Of a stretch of DNA of 9,351 bases, positions 6,177-9,351 are shown piece by piece (the stretch's first letter is position 1; every line of letters starts with the position of its first letter). Below the pieces are notes generated by a model. That model was not told where the DNA came from. It saw nothing but the letters and a program-made list of their open reading frames with translations, and searched no databases. The stretch spans positions 2,042,399 through 2,051,749 of the forward strand of contig CP070731.1 of NCBI GenBank assembly GCA_020347545.1. Reading direction: 5' to 3'. Origin of the DNA: Flavobacteriaceae bacterium (lineage in GTDB: Bacteria; Bacteroidota; Bacteroidia; Flavobacteriales; Flavobacteriaceae). The translations under genes and the position numbers were made by a program.

Positions 6177-8687
6177 ATCATTTTGCTCATTATTATTATG
6201 ATTTTCATCAGTTTTTATTTCTTCTTCATCCATTTCCTCAACGTCTGACTCTTCACTCTTTACCTTGGCAACAGCCGCTATTGAATCATTGTCTTTGATA
6301 TTGATGAGCTTAACACCTTGAGTAGCCCTTCCCATGACCCTCAGATCGGCAACACTCAGGCGAATTGTAATTCCCGATTTGTTGATAATCATTAGATCAT
6401 CATCATCTACAACGTTTTTGATCGCTACCAGTTCACCTGTCTTCTCCGTAATGTTAATGGTCTTGACACCCTTTCCTCCACGGTTCGTGATTCTGTAGTC
6501 ATCGAGTTTAGATCTTTTACCAAATCCCTTTTCAGAAACCACCAGAATATCACTGGCATCATCTTGAATGGATACCATGCCCACCACTTCGTCTTTTTCA
6601 TCTCTTAAAGTGATTCCCCTTACTCCGGATGCATTTCTACCCATCGGCCTTGTCTTGCTTTCTTCAAACCTTATGGATTTACCCGATTTGGCAGCAATCA
6701 TGATCTGACTTTCTCCGTTGGTCAGTTTGGCTTCCAGAAGCTCATCACCTTCTTTAATTGTAATGGCGTTGATACCATTGGTCCTTGGCCTTGAATATTG
6801 CTCGAGAGAGGTCTTTTTGGTTTGACCTTTCTTCGTGACCATAACCACGTAATTGTTATTGACGTAATCTTCGTCCTTAAGATCCTGAGTAACAACGAAA
6901 GCTTTTACCTTGTCGTCATTTTCAATATTGATCAGATTCTGTATCGCCCTACCCTTAGAAGTTTTATTTCCTTCGGGTATTTCATAGACACGCATCCAGA
7001 ACACCTTCCCTTTTTGAGTAAAAAACAACATATACTGATGGTTCGTGGCTACGAAAAGATGCTCAAGAAAATCTTCGGTTCTTGTGGCAACACCTTTTTG
7101 ACCTCTTCCTCCTCTATTCTGCGTTTTATATTCAGAAAGATCCGTGCGCTTCACATAGCCAGCATGAGAAATGGTTACGACCACCTGCGAATTCGGGATC
7201 ATATCTTCAATATTGAGTTCCCCGCCGGCATATTCAATTACAGATCTTCTTTCATCACCGTATTTTTCTTTGATTTCCAGCAATTCATTCTTGATGATCT
7301 CCATTCTTCTTGGTTCACTCTGAAGGATATCTTTAAGATCCTCGATCAATTTCATGATCTCTTCGTATTCAGCCCTTAATTTATCCTGCTCCAGGCCTGT
7401 TAACTGTCTGAGCCTCATTTCTACGATGGCCCTGGCCTGAATCTCCGTCAACTCAAAACGCTCCATCAACTTCTCCCTGGCTTCATCAGCATTACTGGAA
7501 GCCCTGATCAGTTTGATCACCTCATCGATATTGTCACTCGCAATGATCAGCCCTTCAAGAATATGAGCTCTGGCTTCTGCCTTTTCAAGTTCGAACTTTG
7601 TTCTTCTTACTACCACCTCATGCCTGTGATCGACAAAGTGAACGATAAGGTCTTTTAAATTCAGGACCTCTGGTTTTCCATTGACCAAGGCAATGTTGTT
7701 CACACTGAATGATGTTTGTAAGGCAGTATACTTGTATAGTTTGTTGAGTACGATATTAGGGATGGCGTCTCTTTTAAGAACATATACCAGCCTTCTTCCC
7801 TTTCTGCTCGTCTCATCTCGAATCGAGGCGATTCCGTCAATTTTATGATCATTGATCAAATCCACGGTTTTCTTTAACAATTCAGATCCATTGACCTGGT
7901 ACGGTAATTCGGTGACAACGATACACTCTCTTCCGTTTACCTCTTCAAAATTAGCTTTGGCACGCATTACTACCCTTCCGCGTCCGGTAAGAAATGCCTG
8001 CTTTACACCTTCATACCCATAGATGGTTCCACCCGTAGGAAAATCTGGAGCCTTGATATATTGGATCAGCTCTTCAACTTCAATGTCACGATTATCAATA
8101 TAAGCCACTGTTCCGTCAACAACTTCACTTAGGTTGTGAGGAGCCATATTCGTAGCCATACCAACGGCGATTCCTGAAGCACCATTAACAAGTAAGCTAG
8201 GTATCCTTGTGGGTAGTACAGTCGGTTCTTTAAGCGTATCATCAAAATTCAGTCGATGATCAACCGTATCTTTCTCTATATCAGCCAGCATCTCTTCCGA
8301 GATCTTTCTCATTCTTACCTCGGTGTATCGCATTGCCGCCGGACTATCCCCGTCAGGAGAACCAAAGTTACCCTGGCCATCCACCAATTCATAACGCATA
8401 CTCCAGTCCTGGGCCATTCTCACCATGGCATCGTAAACCGAAGTATCTCCGTGTGGGTGGTACTTACCTAAAACCTCCCCGACTACTCTTGCTGATTTTT
8501 TGTGTGCTCCCGTGGCTTTAATTCCCAATTCATGCATCCCAAACAATACCCTTCTGTGTACTGGTTTCAATCCGTCTCTCACATCTGGTAGGGCTCTTGA
8601 AACAATTACCGACATCGAATAATCGATGTAAGCTGATTTCATTTCCTCCTCAATATTAATTGGAATAATTTTATCTTGTTCCGCCAT
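6174..8687 (-). CDS. gyrA: DNA gyrase subunit A
   Basis: A complete 837-residue GyrA, the DNA breakage-reunion subunit that works with GyrB (not in the window) to introduce negative supercoils using ATP. The N-terminal half holds the winged-helix, tower and coiled-coil parts (about 1-495). The catalytic tyrosine is Y121 in AAMRYTE, equivalent to Y122 of E. coli. The quinolone-binding stretch is HPHGDTSVYD, with T82 and D86 in place of E. coli S83 and D87. The C-terminal beta-pinwheel (about 497-806) contains the GyrA box QNRGGRG at 523-529, needed for DNA wrapping and marking this as gyrase rather than topoisomerase IV. A box-like TNRGGKG is at 734-740. The last 27 residues are acidic, then Asn-rich. 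ATG 8687 gives MAEQDKIIPINIEEEM, the normal family start. It is divergent from clpC and followed by the TPR gene. Confidence 0.98.
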   Translation of the reverse strand: MAEQDKIIPINIEEEMKSAYIDYSMSVIVSRALPDVRDGLKPVHRRVLFGMHELGIKATGAHKKSARVVGEVLGKYHPHGDTSVYDAMVRMAQDWSMRYELVDGQGNFGSPDGDSPAAMRYTEVRMRKISEEMLADIEKDTVDHRLNFDDTLKEPTVLPTRIPSLLVNGASGIAVGMATNMAPHNLSEVVDGTVAYIDNRDIEVEELIQYIKAPDFPTGGTIYGYEGVKQAFLTGRGRVVMRAKANFEEVNGRECIVVTELPYQVNGSELLKKTVDLINDHKIDGIASIRDETSRKGRRLVYVLKRDAIPNIVLNKLYKYTALQTSFSVNNIALVNGKPEVLNLKDLIVHFVDHRHEVVVRRTKFELEKAEARAHILEGLIIASDNIDEVIKLIRASSNADEAREKLMERFELTEIQARAIVEMRLRQLTGLEQDKLRAEYEEIMKLIEDLKDILQSEPRRMEIIKNELLEIKEKYGDERRSVIEYAGGELNIEDMIPNSQVVVTISHAGYVKRTDLSEYKTQNRGGRGQKGVATRTEDFLEHLFVATNHQYMLFFTQKGKVFWMRVYEIPEGNKTSKGRAIQNLINIENDDKVKAFVVTQDLKDEDYVNNNYVVMVTKKGQTKKTSLEQYSRPRTNGINAITIKEGDELLEAKLTNGESQIMIAAKSGKSIRFEESKTRPMGRNASGVRGITLRDEKDEVVGMVSIQDDASDILVVSEKGFGKRSKLDDYRITNRGGKGVKTINITEKTGELVAIKNVVDDDDLMIINKSGITIRLSVADLRVMGRATQGVKLINIKDNDSIAAVAKVKSEESDVEEMDEEEIKTDENHNNNEQND

Positions 8688-8911
8688 ATTTATTAACCGT
8701 TTTTAATCGTATTTTTTTAGCTGGAGCAATATACAATTATTCTTATTTTTAGGGAGACCCGGAGGGATTTTTATTGAGATTAGTTATTAACAATTGCTTC
8801 GGATTATTTCGTTGAATTTTAGTAACTTAGTATGAACTTAGTAGTTGCTGATAACTTTTGTAATGAATTAGTTAAAAATTCTACTAAATTTACATCATAA
8901 ACAACAAGCAA
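8688..8911. promoter_or_regulatory. divergent gyrA-clpC intergenic regulatory region
   Basis: These 224 AT-rich bases lie between the start codons of gyrA (minus) and clpC (plus) and must hold both promoters. No clear -7 element was found for gyrA. For clpC the nearest candidate is TAACTTTTG at 8852-8860, which has one extra base compared with TAnnTTTG and no well-placed TTG; TAAATTTA at 8885-8892 is another weak option. A GC-rich block at 8751-8767 and short direct repeats at 8819-8843 are the only other structures. No small gene is supported. Confidence 0.55.
8819..8843 (+). repeat. short direct repeats upstream of clpC
   Basis: AACTTAGTA occurs at 8824-8832 and again at 8835-8843, an 11-base period, close to one helical turn. 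Its core TTAGTA also appears at 8819-8824, making three copies just upstream of the candidate clpC -7 element at 8852. The position suits a regulator binding site, but no known heat-shock operator (CIRCE, CtsR, HrcA) is recognised and chance is possible. Confidence 0.45.
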
Positions 8912-9351
8912 ATGGACGATAATTTTTCACCAAAAGTAAAGGATGTAATTGCCTATAGCAAGGAGGAAGCGTTGAGACTGGGACATGATTTTATAGGTAC
9001 TGAACACTTGATGCTTGGCATTTTACGCAAAGGAAAAGGCGAAGCCTATGACATATTGAATACATTCGAGCTGAATTTTTCGGCCCTGAGAAAAAAAATT
9101 GAGTTGCTTCATGAAGTCGGCTCCACCTCTTCAGGAGTCAATGATAAAAAAAGCCTTCACCTTACAAAACAGGCTGAAAAAGCCCTAAAGACAACTTTTC
9201 TTGAAGCAAAACTTTTTAAAAGTGACGCGATAAGTACAGCACATCTTTTGTTGTGCATCTTAAGGAATGAAAACGATCCTACGACAAAGGTTCTTCACAA
9301 TTTTGACGTGTTTTACGAGGATGTTAAAGAGGTGTTCCAGGAATTGTTCGC
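8912..9351 (+). CDS. clpC: ATP-dependent Clp protease ATPase subunit ClpC, N-terminal part only
   Basis: The first 146 codons of a gene that runs off the right edge; a full ClpC is usually over 800 residues. MDDNFSPKVKDVIAYSKEEA is the typical Bacteroidota ClpC start and supports ATG 8912. The visible part is the paired Clp N domain: repeat one at about 4-65 with IGTEHLMLGIL (28-38), repeat two at about 82-145 with LTKQAEKALK and STAHLLLCIL (108-117). This domain binds adaptors and substrates; the two AAA+ modules and the ClpP-docking loop would lie outside the window. ClpC unfolds proteins and feeds them to ClpP in the cytoplasm. ClpC is chosen over ClpB because of the MDDNFSP start and the ALKTTFLEAKLF segment, but this rests on the N-terminus alone. 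It is divergent from gyrA. Confidence 0.93.
   Translation, partial: MDDNFSPKVKDVIAYSKEEALRLGHDFIGTEHLMLGILRKGKGEAYDILNTFELNFSALRKKIELLHEVGSTSSGVNDKKSLHLTKQAEKALKTTFLEAKLFKSDAISTAHLLLCILRNENDPTTKVLHNFDVFYEDVKEVFQELF

Noticed and set aside
6798..7379. 193-codon plus-strand ORF inside gyrA
   Set aside because: It is antisense to strongly conserved GyrA sequence, rich in Phe, Ile and His as expected from reversed coding DNA, with no domain.
8751..8767. GC-rich mirror repeat (AGGGAG, then GAGGGA) between gyrA and clpC
   Set aside because: Too short for a triplex or a stable hairpin, and with no clear link to either promoter; probably chance.

Overview
The window is ordinary chromosomal sequence from a member of the Bacteroidota, most likely a Flavobacteriaceae. 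Four things point there. The DNA is moderately AT-rich. Starts are preceded by A/T-rich leaders without clear Shine-Dalgarno sites. Some leaders carry the -7 element TAnnTTTG typical of this phylum. The proteins (GyrA with Thr at the QRDR position, ClpC beginning MDDNFSP, a 7TM-HD phosphodiesterase) resemble flavobacterial forms. No mobile element, phage gene, CRISPR array, tRNA or rRNA was seen.

Layout from left to right. (1) Positions 1-1648, minus strand: the first 549 residues of a 7TM-HD membrane phosphodiesterase of the PgpH type (c-di-AMP hydrolysis), cut by the left edge. (2) A 260-base divergent intergenic region. (3) A plus-strand group: acetyl-CoA acetyltransferase (1909-3084), a signal-less SH3 plus NlpC/P60 cysteine peptidase (3118-3888), and a membrane-anchored predicted beta-propeller of unknown function (3930-4811). 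(4) A perfect 32-base palindrome that should terminate transcription from both sides. (5) A minus-strand pair read towards it: gyrA (8687 to 6174), then a secreted TPR protein (6136 to 4871). (6) A 224-base divergent intergenic region. (7) The first 146 residues of ClpC on the plus strand, cut by the right edge.

The genes are mainly housekeeping: DNA supercoiling (GyrA), protein quality control (ClpC), central acyl-CoA metabolism (thiolase), second-messenger turnover (PgpH) and peptidoglycan peptide cleavage (NlpC/P60). c-di-AMP turnover and wall-peptide hydrolysis lying close together fits the known link between c-di-AMP and envelope homeostasis, but co-regulation cannot be shown here because pgpH and the thiolase group are divergent. 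No new defence, mobile or biosynthetic system is visible. The least understood items are the beta-propeller protein, the TPR protein coupled to gyrA, and the repeat structures in the two divergent intergenic regions.
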